A stretch of DNA of 64,000 nt, taken from Excoecaria cochinchinensis. Lineage: Eukaryota; Streptophyta; Magnoliopsida; Malpighiales; Euphorbiaceae. Both the position numbers and the translations under genes were made by a program. Below the pieces are notes generated by a model. It worked only from the letters and a program-made list of their open reading frames with translations, was not told where the DNA came from and did no database searches. This document shows, in pieces, positions 20,999-32,243 of the stretch (its first letter is position 1; each line of letters starts with the position of its first letter). The DNA is taken from NCBI GenBank assembly GCA_947683425.1, contig CANTUQ010000055.1:9833501-9897500 (forward strand), in the 5' to 3' direction.

Positions 20999-22689
20999 TT
21001 GAGGTAAGTTTTGATGTCATTTGAATTGTTAAAATATGAGTTTTTGGTTGTGTGCAAAGTTTGGGATTGAATTGGGAGCAAAGTCTGTGATTTCTAGAAT
21101 TTCCAGAAGTCACACGGCGGTAAGGCCTTAGCTCACCGCCGTGTGGATCGAGGAAGTTCTTCGAAAATTGCAAGGCCATGGTTTTACACAGCAGTAAGGG
21201 AAGGACCATATCGCCGTGTAAAACGCTACTGCCCAGATACATTTTTTAGCTGTGAGTTTCACACGACGGTAAGGGTTTCCCCATGCAGCCGTGTGAAACG
21301 CCTCTGTTTAGAGCTGTGTAAAACATCTTGCACGACGGTAAGGAACGTTCCATACCGCCATGTAAAATGCCTCTGTCCAGCTATGTTGGACATGTTACAC
21401 GGCGGTATGGACTAAGCCATACCCCCATGTAAACTGTCTTACACGGCGGTATGGATTAACCATACCGCCATGTAAAACGCTTCTGTCCTCCTTATATACA
21501 AATTTTTGACTTCCTTCCTTTTCACTCCTTTTCCACTTGTGTTTGGTTTCAATTATTAATTAGTGTTATTTTATTTATCTAACATCATTTAATTATGTGT
21601 TTTGATATGCTAAAATAGTATGTGTTATATGTAATAGTAAAGTGAGTTATGCTCAAGTATGAACTCTATATGTGATGAATATTGGAATGTAAATTGTGTT
21701 ATGCATGACCTGCTAGAGTCTTGTAAGTGGATAGTTAGGCATGCCTAATAGAGTCTTTTAGCTATAGCCTCAGTTCAGTTTGGACCCCGATCATATCCCC
21801 GTTTGGTTCCTCGCGAACCCCTCCGTATCGGATCTTGTTTAAGGTCCCCTCAGTAAAATGTTTTGAAAGTGATAAAGTAAAACTGGTTTTCGATTCGTAC
21901 CCATAAGGTACTGTCAGTTATCTATTCGTACCCGTAAGGTACTGTCTGCATACTCGTTATCCACTATTATGAGCCAGCAGGTGTTATGTGTTCTGTCTAC
22001 TATGTATTACTCCGATATGATTATGCGCATGTGATATTCAAATGAGTTTAATAATGAGATGTATATTCAGTTAATATGATTATCCACATGATTACGTGAT
22101 GCGGAATGTATGGCTTTAATATGTAAGCATGTTCATATATTTTCATATATGATGTTATGTTATGGATATTTGCATTTGCCATTATGAATGTGTTATGCCT
22201 TGACAACCATTGTGAGTGGCCGTCCATATCATATGTGTGTTTCCCCACTAAGCGTTTATCGCTTAGCACGGTGTTCTTACCCGTGCAGGTGCGGAGGATA
22301 TTTTTGCTTTGGGAGAGTCGCCGCTAGTCAAGCCAACACAGGAGGGTGAGTTTTAGGGCTTTAGTCTTTTGTAGTAGGATGATTCTTTTTGTAATATAAC
22401 TCTCTTATATCTTTATAGCTTCCGCATATGCATTAATCTTTTGGGATATGTAATCTTTTGTATTTTCAGCAGGTTGATCAGAATAGTAATGTAATAGATA
22501 TTGTTATATTAATGCATGATCAGCTGTTCCCTATTTTGTTTGCAAAGTTTTTAATTACCCTGTGTTTATATATGTATGCTTTAGATGATTGTATGATTTG
22601 TACTGTCCTTGTGTGGTGGCACTTTGACTCATACGGCATCTCACTCCTTATCGGATGGGATCGCCTATGTATGGGTAGGGGGCATTATA
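20999..22689 (+). repeat. TK 5' LTR, first 1.0 kb missing
   Basis: 1691 bases aligning to 38973-40663 of the 3' LTR. The left edge is an abrupt junction with the inverted Athila-like sequence, at TTGAG/GTAAGT. It keeps the palindrome array (21111-21473) and the hairpin CTAAGCGTTTATCGCTTAG (22248-22266), followed by CACGG...CCCGTG. The end GGCATTATA is mutated from GGTGTTACA. Confidence 0.88.
21111..21473. repeat. ACGGCGGTA palindrome array in TK 5' LTR
   Basis: Five palindromic units built from CACACGGCGGTA...TACCGCCGTGTAAAAC, each about 30-50 bp, with AT-rich spacers containing CTCTGTTTAGAGCTGTG-like sequence. The first (21111-21145) has an 11-bp arm. The 3' LTR copy is at 39085-39449. Confidence 0.85.
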
Positions 22690-22694
22690 GTTTT

Positions 22695-22706
22695 TGGTAT
22701 CAGAGC
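22695..22706 (+). other. TK primer binding site (initiator tRNA-Met type)
   Basis: TGGTATCAGAGC, extended by CTGG, five bases after the LTR end. Confidence 0.9.
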
Positions 22707-22779
22707 CTGGTTTAGGCATTTCTGGGTGTTATTGATGTGTTGATGTGCATAGATGTGTATATGTCTAGACCTGTGTTGG

Positions 22780-22809
22780 CTGATGCGGTTGTCCTCTTGT
22801 TTATTTTAG
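22780..22809 (+). promoter_or_regulatory. Splice-acceptor-like sequence at the TK gag ATG
   Basis: GCTGATGCGG (branch-like) is followed by TTGTCCTCTTGTTTATTTTAG immediately before ATG. The matching donor, GAG/GTAAGT, lies in the LTR at 21002 (38976 in the intact 3' copy). A transcript spliced between them would lose the palindromes, the hairpin and the primer site. Confidence 0.5.
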
Positions 22810-24833
22810 ATGGCTTCTAACTCTGTTCGTGGATCACTTGAGGAGTCCGCCGAGAGTGTGAACCCTCAAGCTGTGGATCCTTCGGTTTCTGTATCGGCTC
22901 AACATGCTAGGGTCCATCCCGAGGCCACTGCCATGCCTTTTAAAGTTATGTTCAGGCTATCACAGGACATGGCTACGGTCATGGAAAGAATGACTGCTCC
23001 TAGAGCCCCTATAGAGAACTTGAGAAGGGCTGGTGTTAAAGACTTCTATGGCATAGGTTTGGATGAGTCTGAGTTGGCTGAGAAATGGGTAGACAAAGTG
23101 AAGCGTGCTTTGAGAGAGGTTAGCTGTCCTCCTGACCAGCAGGCAGAGTGTGCAGTGGCTTTACTGCAAGGGTCTGCTTATGAATGGTGGAAATTGGTTT
23201 GTAGGCATCCTCAGCTACCTGATCCGATTACTTGGGATTTCTTTAAGGGAGAGTTCACGAAGAAGTATATAACTCAGACTTATAGGGATGCTAGATGGGC
23301 ACAGTTTCTTACCTTGAAGCAGAGGGCTTTGTCAGTTTCAGAATTTGAGAAAGAGTTCAACCGGTTGTCTAGGTATGCTCCAGTGGGTATTATGACTGAT
23401 GAGTTCAGATGTTGTCATTTTGAGGCAGGGTTGAATGAGTCCTTGAGGGTTATGCTGATTTCTTTGATAAGCACTCTAGGGGTGAGTTATTATCAGATTG
23501 TGGATGTTGCTATGAGGGCTGAGAGATCTGAGTCAGTGTTGAGAGAGACGACTCAGAGAAGGAACCCTTCTCGCGGTGGTTTATCTTCATCATCCTCGGG
23601 TAAGAGATCGAGGAACCCGTAGGATGAGTCATCATCTGGTCCAGCCACTAGAGGTAGGAGACAGGGTTCTGCAGCTATGTCAGGTTCTGGCAGGGGTGGT
23701 AGATCTGAGGCTATACCTATTTGTTCGCACTACAGTAAGACTCACCGGGGTGAGTGTAGGTGGCTCACTGGTGGGTGTTTTAGATGTGGGAGCACCAAGC
23801 ACCTTCTGGCTAGTTGTCCACGGTTGAGTGAGGATTCAGGTCCACAGAGAGGGGCTAGCAGAGTTGGATCAAATGCTACTCAGGCTGCCCGTGGTAGAGG
23901 CCGAGGTAGGGGTCGAGGCGATCGACCTAGAGAGGGTGCTGCATCAGAGATAGTGGAGCGCCAGTTGCCTATTGCAGCTAGAGCATATGCTGTAAGAGCT
24001 AGAGAGGAGCAGGATGCCTCGGATGTGATTGCTGGTAAGTTCCTACTCCATGACACTGAATTGTATGCTCTAATTGACCCTGGTTCCACACACTCATACT
24101 TGTGCACATATAAGATTGTTGATAAGTTGCATGTGGTTGATCAGTTAGATTATGAGATATGTATGACCAGTCCATTAGGGCATAGTGTCAGTGTGAGTAG
24201 AGTTTATAAGAATTGTCCTTTGTTAGTTGAGGGAGTTGTATTTCCAGTGGATTTGATTGAGTTGCCTTTCAGAGAGTTCAATCTGATTCTGGGTATGGAC
24301 TGGTTGGGTAAGCATCGGGCTGTGGTTGATTGTCATAGAAAGACCATGGTGCTTCGGGATAGAAATCGATCTCCTGTGTTTGTGAAAGGTTTGGGTGCTA
24401 GTTCCTTGAACAACGTGATTTCAGCAATGCAAGCCAAGAGGTTTATCAGAAAGGGTTGTGAAGCTTTCTTAGCGGTTGTTTTGGATTCCAAGAGGGATCA
24501 AGTTCGGATTGAGGACATCCCAATGGTACGGGAGTTTAGTGATGTGTTCCTGAGTGATTTGCCGGGTTTACCTCCAGAGAGAGAGGTTGAGTTAGCCATA
24601 GAGATTATGCCGGGTACCACAACCATATCAAGAGCACCTTATCAAATGGCTCCTATAGAGTTGAGAGAACTCAAAACTCAGCTACAAGAGCTATTGGATA
24701 AGGGGTTTATTCCACCCAGCATATCTCCATGGGGAGCTCTGGTTTTATTTGTCGAGAAGAAAGATGGATCCTTGCGGATGTGCATTGATTATAGGCAAAT
24801 CAATAAGGTCACAGTGAAGAACAAGTATCCTTT
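22810..24833 (+). pseudogene. gag-pol: TK gag-protease-RT, first part, split by TRI
   Basis: One frame from ATG 22810, with a single in-frame TAG at 23620-23622. Residues about 60-235 form the gag domain (GVKDFYGIGLDESELAEKWV, LLQGSAYEWWKLV). A zinc region at 23704-23820 has an altered first motif (CSHYSKTHRGEC, the second Cys replaced by Tyr) and an intact CCHC knuckle CFRCGSTKHLLASC. The protease follows with active site LIDPGSTHSYL, then DLIELPFREFNLILGMDWL. RT begins with GFIPPSISPWGALVLFVEKK and DGSLRMCIDYRQINKV. The frame breaks after KYP at 24833, where TRI inserted; it continues at 35398. Confidence 0.9.
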
Positions 24834-27283
24834 TGTAACACCCCCATACCCCCGGTAAGGAATATCGGGGCGCTACGCGGACACTTACGTATGCATGTAC
24901 ATGCATTAGCGGAAGCGATAGCATAAACATATCCATTTAAAAGTAATTAAATACTACACTAGGGCCCAACATGCATTTCATATTCACTATACATATGTAC
25001 TTCTTTCTCTTTATACATGTTCATATTACACTCTGTTTTCATTTAACTTTACATATACATTTACATGTGATTCTTTAACTTTTATTACATAATGATGTTA
25101 CTAAAAACATCACTAGCTCTGTATCTAATCTATACAAAAGACCTGAATAATACTCCCTAGTGGCCTTGAACTACAGATGCTCGCTCACTATTCCAAACCT
25201 GTAAACCTACACGGAAATAAACATCCGTGCTGAGCGATAACGCTTAGTGGGGATGAAAACAATGCAAAGGACTTCTTTACGAAGTCACAAATAAATCACA
25301 CAATTCATGTCACAAAATCAACTAGCTCATGCATATAGCTTTTATACATGTATGGGTTGCATGCTCAATTATCAAGTACTATGAATTCACGTGCATATAA
25401 CATGTATTCATTTACCTTTTTATATACACTACAACTTGTGCATATCACGTATTCAAATGTGCGCTATCATGTGTCCATATACATGTAAACACGCTCATGT
25501 AATTATACACTTGTTTACAAAGCTGTCATGTAATTAAACATTACTATCATGTACTATGGCTTCATTCGAAGCAACACTATAATCATCTCAAGTTCACTGC
25601 ACAACATTTAACAAAACAAGCCTGAGTTCCTCTCATGGTGGATACGGGACGCTCTATATAAAAACATTTTCGATAGACCGAAGTCACAAAACATTTTCAT
25701 ATATCTCTATTAATGACCATTCTCGGAGGTCGACCCGCTTCACCCAAACGGGGCGGAACGTTGGCAGCTGCACTCTCTAATCCCTTTATAAGCATGCTTA
25801 TCTATCCACTATAACGGTAATCAGGCTCAATACCAACTCACACACTATACACAGAAATCAACTCACCAACTAAAAATTCAAGTGCATTTATCAAATTCAA
25901 CAACTAAAAGGCATGTAACATTTAAATTCCATGCATTCACTCTTATATAACATCATCATATACATGTGTTCAGCTCATTACATAAACATATAAATCATGC
26001 AAAGCAAGATAGAAGAAAACACTCTCTTCAAAACAAATAAAACAGGATGCGAAGAGGTTCACTGTCGCGATAAGAAGTCGCGCTCGCGACAGAAGCCAAG
26101 TTCATTGTCGCGATCGCGACAGAAGATAGATTACAAAAAAGGCTCTATACTCTATACCAAATGCATTATATAACAATTCATATCACAGGGCATCACATGG
26201 TCAATGCTAACTCTTATGCCGTAGCATTGGTTACATAGCTAACTAATCCTATAATCATTGTTTAATCCTAAACATGTAAAGTATAAATCACGGAAACATT
26301 CCGGGGTAATACGGGTTCATTCTGGGGAGTAAAACATCAACAAAATATACAATTTAGTCAAGGGGAAGGGTCAGGGGTTGACCCGTGGAAAATAGGAGCT
26401 CAAAAAGGAGAAGAAAAAGCCTAAAATAAGGTGTTCTGTCGTGAGGTCGCAACATGTGTCGCGCTCGCGACAGAAGCTCCGCTTTGGTGCCTCACAAGAC
26501 TGCTTTTTACCCTAAACTTGTATCATCTAAATGAACCTCTAAACGTATTTTTTTGGAAAAACGTTCTTCTAAACAATTGTTCTCTAGGATGTTATATTTC
26601 AAATGGAACAAGCTTCAGGTCGTTTGGACATCTATAACAAAAGATATAGTCTAAATAACATATACTGTTCCAGTGAACCCGCCAGAACAGGGTCACCTAT
26701 GTTTTAATAAATTTTTGGGATAGTTAGGGCCAGCATTAGATCAAGCACCCTCTTAGACATTTTTAGACACGAATCTTATCTTTCATATGCAATTGGAACC
26801 AACACAATTGGTATCCTATAGCTCTACTTATCACAAATACAATACACAGAGGTCTGATGACAAATAAGCAGAATTTCGCAAAATCAAGCTCTATCATCAA
26901 CACAAACATTCAAATGATCAGGTTACATACTTTAAACATATATACACTTGTCATGAGCACTGTAAGAAATCAAAATGAACATCTTGAGCTAATTAAAGCT
27001 CATCAAGCATCTCTTTATTACAACATGTCTCTATTCAAACATTTTTCATCTAAACACATGCAAAATTAACAAGATCGCACTCGATCCCTACCTTAGGTCG
27101 CTTAACCGATTCTCTCTCTAATCAATTATGAGATTCTCCTTTCCCTTCACTAGCCTCTTATCCACCGCTTTCTTGCAGAACAAACCAAAAGATCACTTAA
27201 TCCATGGATTTCACTTTAAATCAAAAACAGAAAATAAACATAAGAAGAAGACCAATGCTAAAATCAAGCCAATTACCTTCTTC

Positions 27284-27496
27284 TTAAGAACCCATCTCAA
27301 CCCTTGACTTCTCCTCTTCACACCATTCAAGTGACTCTCTTAAGAAGCAAATACAAATGAAGAAAAAAGGCAACCAAAAGATGGAGAGTGGAAGAGCACG
27401 GAAAAACCAAATAAAGCAAAAGAATAAAGAAGAGAGAAGGCCAAAAGTAAGAAAAATAAGATGGGAATAGGTAAGTGGCCGGTCAACTAAATCCAA
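27284..27496 (-). other. Small hydrophobic ORF in TRI LTR leader
   Basis: 70 codons from ATG on the element's sense strand, very hydrophobic (LIFLTFGLLSSLFFCFIWFF, then a second segment IFWLPFFFICICF), ending VEMGS just before the donor-like site. The identical peptide occurs in LTR 2 (31006-31218) and LTR 3 (34700-34912). Because the LTRs are close copies, identity is weak evidence of selection. It may be only chance coding. Confidence 0.25.
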
Positions 27497-27555
27497 ACCT
27501 TCTCACATAATGCTCACCAAACCAAATAAATGCCAACCATCTCATTTAATCCATC

Positions 27556-27620
27556 CATATCCCAAGCCAAGCCAAGCCAAGCCAAGCCAAGCTAAGCCAA
27601 ACTAAGCCAAGCCAAGCCAA
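27556..27620. repeat. GCCAA pentamer microsatellite
   Basis: AAGCCAAGCCAAGCC-type run. Copy number and the position of the interrupting GCTAAGCCAAACTAAGCC unit differ among the three TRI LTRs (also near 31287-31332 and 34979-35032), giving a marker of slippage after duplication. Confidence 0.9.
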
Positions 27621-27979
27621 GTGTCACCCTCTCAAGTTGCCATGTGTCAACACCCTATGATGCCACTTGTCACTCTCCTATGCCGCCAGTTGTCACTCTT
27701 TTACGATGACACTTGTCACTCTTCTATGATACCATGTGTCAACTCCCTACAACTCCAAGTCTCTTAGTTCCACTTATGCACACATCTCGTGAGGGGGTTC
27801 TGTCGCGCTCGCGACAGAACGGTCACGCCCGCACCAACAAGCTGAAGTTCGAAAACCGTTGGAGGGCTCTGTCGCGCCCGCGACACTTGTCGCGCTCGCG
27901 ACAAAACTCTCGCACATAAACTTACCTTTTTTTTGAAGAAAACTCTGTAATTCTTCCAAGGCCAATTTGGGGTGTGACA

Positions 27980-28529
27980 AATCCCTCCCGCTTAAGAAAT
28001 TTCGTCCTCGAAATTTCCCCGCTAATCACTTACACCATGCAGCTATCAAATCGAACACACTTTACACTTTCCCTAATGCACTGCACTCTAATCCATATAC
28101 TTCTTCTATGCATCTTGCACTGAATGTATATCCTGTCAGCTTTTCTCAATGAAACGCATGCAATGATACTTTTTCACATACAAATGAGGGATGCGGATGA
28201 AATGGCCATGTAATGATTTACGTATGCAAAATAATGCGAAAATGCAATGTAAGCTACTGTAATGCACTTTTCCCATCCCCATGTTTCACTATGCTCATGT
28301 CAAATGATTTCAAGAAGATAGCTGACAGGAATACAGAGTGTCACCTCGAACTCTTACCAATTCACATTTGCTGCTGTCTCTTCTACGCTCTCACGCGAGT
28401 CGGACTCCATCTATACTTTACACGAACGACATCTGCATTGGGCCACAACTCTAGACAAACTCTGACATTAACCTATACTCTACATCTTATAGACCAGAAC
28501 CTCTAACCTCGATCTCTGATACCACTAAA
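27980..28529 (-). other. TRI internal domain 1
   Basis: 550 bp. On the minus strand: primer site TGGTATCAGAG (28524-28514), a branch/acceptor-like leader, then ATG at 28410 reading MESDSRESVEETAANVNW and a stop. This matches the MESDPSE gag start of TG1-TG3, after which gag is deleted. The end has the hairpin AATTTCG-AGGA-CGAAATT (28015-27998) and a purine tract against the LTR. No other coding sequence is visible. Confidence 0.85.
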
Positions 28530-31500
28530 TGTAACACCCCCATACCCCCGGTAAGGAATATCGGGGCGCTACGCGGACACTTACGTATACATGTACATGC
28601 ATTAGCGGAAGCGATAGCATAAACATATCCATTTAAAAGTAATTAAATACTACACTAGGGCCCAACATGCATTTCATATTCACTATACATATGTACTTTT
28701 TTCTCTTTATACATGTTCATATTACACTCTGTTTTCATTTAACTTTACATATACATTTACATGTGATTCTTTAACTTTTATTACATAATGATGTTACTAA
28801 AAACATCACTAGCTCTGTATCTAATCTATACAAAAGACCTGAATAATACTCCCTAGTGGCCTTGAACTGCAGATGCTCGCTCACTGTTCTGAACCTGTAA
28901 ACCTACACGGAAATAAACATCCGTGCTAAGCGATAACGCTTAGTGGGGATGAAAACAATGCAAAGGACTTCTTTACGAAGTCACAAATAAATCACACAAT
29001 TCATGTCACAAAATCAACTAGCTCATGCATATAGCTTTTATACATGTATGGGTTGCATGCTCAATTATCAAGTACTATGAATTCACGTGCATATAACATG
29101 TATTCATTTACCTTTTTATATACACTACAACTTGTGCATATCACGTATTCAAATGTGCGCTATCATGTGTCCATATACATGTAAACACGCTCATGTAATT
29201 ATACACTTGTTTACAAAGCTGTCATGTAATTAAACATTACTCTCATGTACTATGGCTTCATTCGAAGCAACACTATAATCATCTCAAGTTCACTGCACAA
29301 CATTTAACAAAACAAGCCTGAGTTCCTCTCATGGTGGATATGGGACGCTCTATATAAAAACATTTTCGATAGACCGAAGTCACAAAATATTTTCATATAT
29401 CTCTATTAATGACCATTCTCGGAGGTCGACCCGCTTCACCCAAACGGGGCGGAACGTTGGCAGCTGCACTCTCTAATCCCTTTATAAGCATGCTTATCTA
29501 TCCACTATAACGGTAATCAGGCTCAATACCAACTCACACACTATACACAGAAATCAACTCACTAACTAAAAATTCAAGTGCATTTATCAAATTCAACAAC
29601 TAAAAGGCATGTAACATTTAAATTCCATGCATTCACTCTTATATAACATCATCATATACATGTGTTCAACTCATTACATAAACATATAAATCATGCAAAG
29701 CAAGACAGAAGAAAACACTCTCTTCAAAACAAATAAAACAGGATGCGAAGAGGTTCACTATCACGATCGCGATAAGAAGTCGCGCTCGCGACAGAAGCCA
29801 AGTTCATTGTCGTGATCGCGACCAGAGGTCGCGCTTGCGACAGAAGATAGATTACAAAAAAGGCTCTATACTCTATACCAAATGCATTATATAACAATTC
29901 TTATCACAGGGCATCACATGGTCAACGCTAACTCTTATGCCGTAGCATTGGTTACATAGATAACTAATCCTATAATCATTGTTTAATCCTAAACATGTAA
30001 GGTATAAATCACAGAAACATTCCGGGGTAATACGGGTTCATTCTGGGGATTAAAACATCAACAAAATATACAATTTAGTCAAGGGGAAGGGTCAGGGGTT
30101 GACCCGTGGCAACTAGGAGCTCAAAAAGGAGAAGAAAAAGCCTAAAATAAGGTGTTCTGTCGCGAAGTCGCGACATGTGTCGCGCTCGCGACAGAAGCTC
30201 CGCTTTGGTGCCTCACAAGACTACTTTTTACCCTAAACTTGTATCATCTAAATGAACCTCTAAACGTCTTTTTTTGGAAAAAAGTTCTTCTTCACAATTC
30301 GTTTCTAGGATGTTAGCTTTCAAATGGGACAAGTTTCAGGTCGTTTCGACATCTATAAAAAAAAGATATGGTCTAAACAACATATACTGTTCCAGTGAAC
30401 CCGCCAGAACAGGGTTACCTACGTTTTAATAACTTTTTGGGATACTTAGGGCCAGAATTAGATCAAGTACCCTCGTAGACATTTTTAGACACGAATCTTA
30501 TCTTTCATATGCAATTGGAACCAACACAATTGGAGTCCTATAGCTTTACTTATCACAAATACAATACACAGAGGTCTGATGACAAATAAGCATAATTTCG
30601 CAAAATCAAGCTCTATCATCAACATAAACATTCAAATGATCAGGTTACATACTTTAAACATATATACACTTGTCATGAGCACTGTAAGCAATCAAAATGA
30701 ACATCTTGAGCTAATTAAAGCTCATCAAGCATCTCTTTATTACAACATGTCTCTATTCAAACATTTTTCATCTAAACACATGCAAAATTAACAAGATCGC
30801 ACTCGATCCCTACCTTAGGTCGCTTAACCGATTCTCTCTCTAATCAATTATGAGCTTCTCCTTTCCCTTCACTAGGCTCTTATCCACCGCTTTCTTGCAC
30901 AACAAACCAAGAGATCACTTAATCCATGGATTTCACTTTAAATCAAAAACAGAAAATAAACATAAGAAGAAGACCAATGCTAAAATCAAGCCAATTACCT
31001 TCTTCTTAAGAACCCATCTCAACCCTTGACTTCTCCTCTTCACACCATTCAAGTGACTCTCTTAAGAAGCAAATACAAATGAAGAAAAAAGGCAACCAAA
31101 AGATGGAGAGTGGAAGAGCACGGAAAAACCAAATAAAGCAAAAGAATAAAGAAGAGAGAAGGCCAAAAGTAAGAAAAATAAGATGGGAATAGGTAAGTGG
31201 CCGGTCAACTAAATCCAAACCTTCTCACATAATGCTCACCAAACCAAATAAATGCCAACCATCTCATTTAATCCATCCATATCCCAAGCCAAGCCAAGCT
31301 AAGCCAAACTAAGCCAAGCCAAGCCAAGCCAAGTGTCACCCTCTCAAGTTGCCATGTGTCAACACCCTATGATGCCACTTGTCACTCTCCTATGCCGCCA
31401 CTTGTCACTCTTTTACGATGACACTTGTCACTCTTCTATGATACCATGTGTCAACTCCCTACAACTCCAAGTCTCTTAGTTCCACTTATGCACACATCTC

Positions 31501-31693
31501 GCGAGGGGGTTCTGTCGCGCTCGCGACAGAACTGTCACGCCCGCACCAACAAGCTGAAGTTCGAAAACCGTTGGAGGGCTCTGTCGCGCCCGCGACACTT
31601 GTCGCGCTCGCGACAGAACTCTCGCACATAAACTTACCTTTTTTTTTTGAACAAAACTCTGTAATTCTTCCAGGGCCAATTTGGGGTGTGACA
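28530..31693 (-). repeat. TRI LTR 2 (central)
   Basis: 3164 bp, same ends and landmarks as LTR 1: hairpin 28926-28943, GTCGCG palindromes near 29757-29842, 30159-30195 and 31510-31619, pentamer run near 31287-31332. It serves as 3' LTR of one unit and 5' LTR of the other. Confidence 0.92.
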
Positions 31694-32243
31694 AATCCCT
31701 CCCCCTTAAGAAATTTCGTCCTCGAAATTTCCCCGCTAATCACTTACACCATACAGCTATCAAATCAAACACACTTTACACTTTCCCTAATGCACTGCAC
31801 TCTAATCCATATACTTCTTCTATGCATCTAGCACTGAATGTATATCCTGTCAGCTTTTCTCAATAAAACGCATGCAATGATACTTTTTCACATACAAATG
31901 AGGGATGCGGATGAAATGGCCATGTAATGATTTATGTATGCAAAATGATGCGAAAATGCAATGTAAGCTACTGTAATGCACTTTTCCCATCCCCATGTTT
32001 AACTATGCTCATGTCAAATGATTTCAAGAAGATAGCTGACAGGAATACAGAGTGTCACCTCGAACTCTTACCAATTCACATTTGCTGCTATCTCTTCTAC
32101 GCTCTCACGCGAGTCGGACTCCATCTATACTTTACACGAACGACATCTGCATTAGGCCACAACTCTAGACAAACTCTGACATTAACCTATACTCTACATC
32201 TTATAGACCAGAACCTCTAACCTCGATCTCTGATACCACTAAA
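31694..32243 (-). other. TRI internal domain 2
   Basis: 550 bp, a close copy of internal domain 1 with only scattered substitutions, including the short MESDS gag start, the primer site (32228-32238) and the hairpin (31712-31729). Confidence 0.85.

Larger units (their letters stand above)
24834..27979 (-). repeat. TRI LTR 1 (3' LTR)
   Basis: 3146 bp, TGTAACACCCCC to GGGGTGTGACA. Landmarks: hairpin CTGAGCGATAACGCTTAG at 25230-25247 (one stem mismatch); GTCGCG/CGCGAC palindromes at 26061-26122, 26448-26474 and 27800-27905; a GCCAA pentamer run at 27556-27620; and 22-bp repeats of CACTTGTCACTC with spacers near 27660-27730. A donor-like AAG/GTAATT lies on the minus strand at 27276. Confidence 0.92.

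Noticed and set aside
22691..22710. Possible tRNA-derived sequence at TGGTATCAGAGC
   Set aside because: Only the 12 or so bases complementary to a tRNA 3' end are present; it is a primer site, not a tRNA gene.
26040..26130. Possible CRISPR-like array (GTCGCG palindromes with spacers)
   Set aside because: Repeats are palindromes of irregular spacing inside plant LTRs with no cas genes; they are LTR arrays.
26857..27069. Plus-strand ORF MTNKQNF..., repeated at 30579 and 34273
   Set aside because: Antisense to TRI and repeated only because the LTR is repeated; no supporting signal.
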